Shown: positions 6,127 to 6,468 of the stretch, in pieces
Layout of the letters: every line of letters begins with the position of its first letter
Position numbering within the stretch: the first letter of the stretch is position 1
Notes under the pieces: generated by a model
What the model was told of the DNA's origin: nothing
The model's input: the letters and a program-made list of their open reading frames with translations, nothing else
Database searches by the model: none
Made by a program: the position numbers and the translations under genes
NCBI GenBank assembly: GCA_003562535.1
Contig: PWUP01000026.1
Coordinates: 1-6,468, forward strand
Direction: 5' to 3'
DNA: 6,468 nucleotides
Origin: Gammaproteobacteria bacterium
GTDB lineage: Bacteria > Pseudomonadota > Gammaproteobacteria > Competibacterales > Competibacteraceae

Positions 6127-6180
6127 TGAGTCAGGTGGATTACATTGGTGGATTGACTCACTGGCAAAGCACGACTCATC
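6127..6180 (+). repeat. gmk-rpoZ spacer with direct and inverted repeats
   Basis: This 54-base spacer contains TGAGTCA (6127-6133), right after the gmk stop, and its exact reverse complement TGACTCA (6154-6160), a 7-bp stem with a 20-base loop. Within and next to the loop, GGTGGATT is repeated at 6134-6141 and 6147-6154. A second GACTCA (6173-6178) ends two bases before the rpoZ ATG, so GAGTC at 6128-6132 could pair with either downstream copy. There is no T-run, so it is not an intrinsic terminator. It may be an mRNA structure controlling rpoZ translation or processing, or a protein-binding site. Confidence 0.5.
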
Positions 6181-6462
6181 ATGGCACGAATTACTGTAGA
6201 AGACTGTTTAAGAAACTTAGATAACCGATTTAATTTAGTCCTGCTGGCTTCCCGCAGGGCTCGCCAATTGGCGAGTGGACACGAACCCCAAGTACCTTGG
6301 GAAAATGATAAACCAACGGTTGTCGCCCTGCGCGAGATTGCCGCCGGAGCCGTTAATCTTGACACCTTGCGCAATACCAAAGAGCCTCGCCGCGCTAAAT
6401 CCACTACCCCTAGTCCTGACGCCTTGGTACCCTCCGATGTCCCAATGCGTCTGGATGATTAA
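6181..6462 (+). CDS. rpoZ: RNA polymerase omega subunit
   Basis: Omega is the small subunit that wraps the C-terminus of beta' and helps assemble RNA polymerase; in proteobacteria it also forms part of a ppGpp site. The product has 93 residues, against 91 in E. coli, and begins MARITVEDCL, matching the family N-terminus MARVTVQDA. The conserved NRFNLVLLASRRARQL (15-30) and ENDKPTVVALREIAAG (41-56) follow. The C-terminal third (about 66-93) is proline- and serine-rich and ends in MRLDD; this tail is variable in the family. The ATG at 6181 is the only reasonable start because the frame is closed by a TGA at 6154-6156. No Shine-Dalgarno lies at the usual distance; the nearest GGTGG is about 30 bases upstream in a repeat. 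spoT often follows in related genomes, but only six bases remain. Confidence 0.95.
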   Translation: MARITVEDCLRNLDNRFNLVLLASRRARQLASGHEPQVPWENDKPTVVALREIAAGAVNLDTLRNTKEPRRAKSTTPSPDALVPSDVPMRLDD

Positions 6463-6468
6463 CCGCAG

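Overview
The window looks like ordinary chromosome from a gammaproteobacterium of moderate GC content. The main evidence is gene content: an rph/yicC divergent pair and a gmk-rpoZ pair, both typical of the gammaproteobacterial rph-yicC ... gmk-rpoZ-spoT neighbourhood. The RNase PH, YicC, Gmk, omega and DdlA-type proteins resemble the Escherichia coli ones closely along their length. I cannot name the genus. No mobile element, tRNA, rRNA, CRISPR array or phage gene is visible.

Layout from left to right. On the minus strand, the first 104 codons of a cardiolipin synthase run off the left edge (1-313), followed by rph (456-1193). A 130-bp divergent intergenic region leads to yicC on the plus strand (1324-2187). 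yicC converges, with an 11-bp gap, on a compact two-gene minus-strand operon: an N-formylglutamate amidohydrolase-like gene (3349-4128) and then a YbdK-type carboxylate-amine ligase (2199-3347), one base apart. A second divergent intergenic region (about 4129-4399) holds a consensus -10 box for the operon and several GGTTA repeats. It leads to a plus-strand run of ddl (4400-5503), gmk (5500-6126, sharing ATGA with ddl) and rpoZ (6181-6462). The window ends six bases after rpoZ.

How the genes fit together. rph and yicC are both RNA-processing enzymes. ddl, gmk and rpoZ supply a peptidoglycan precursor, GDP for the guanine nucleotide pool and an RNA polymerase subunit; spoT often follows rpoZ in related genomes but is not visible here. 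The least explained part is the amide-forming/amide-hydrolysing pair between yicC and ddl. No histidine-utilisation genes are present, so the hydrolase is probably not HutG, and the pair may make and trim an unidentified gamma-glutamyl-like or other carboxylate amide. I see no gene family that is wholly new. That pair, the repeats in the gmk-rpoZ spacer and the divergent control region before ddl are the items most worth a second look.
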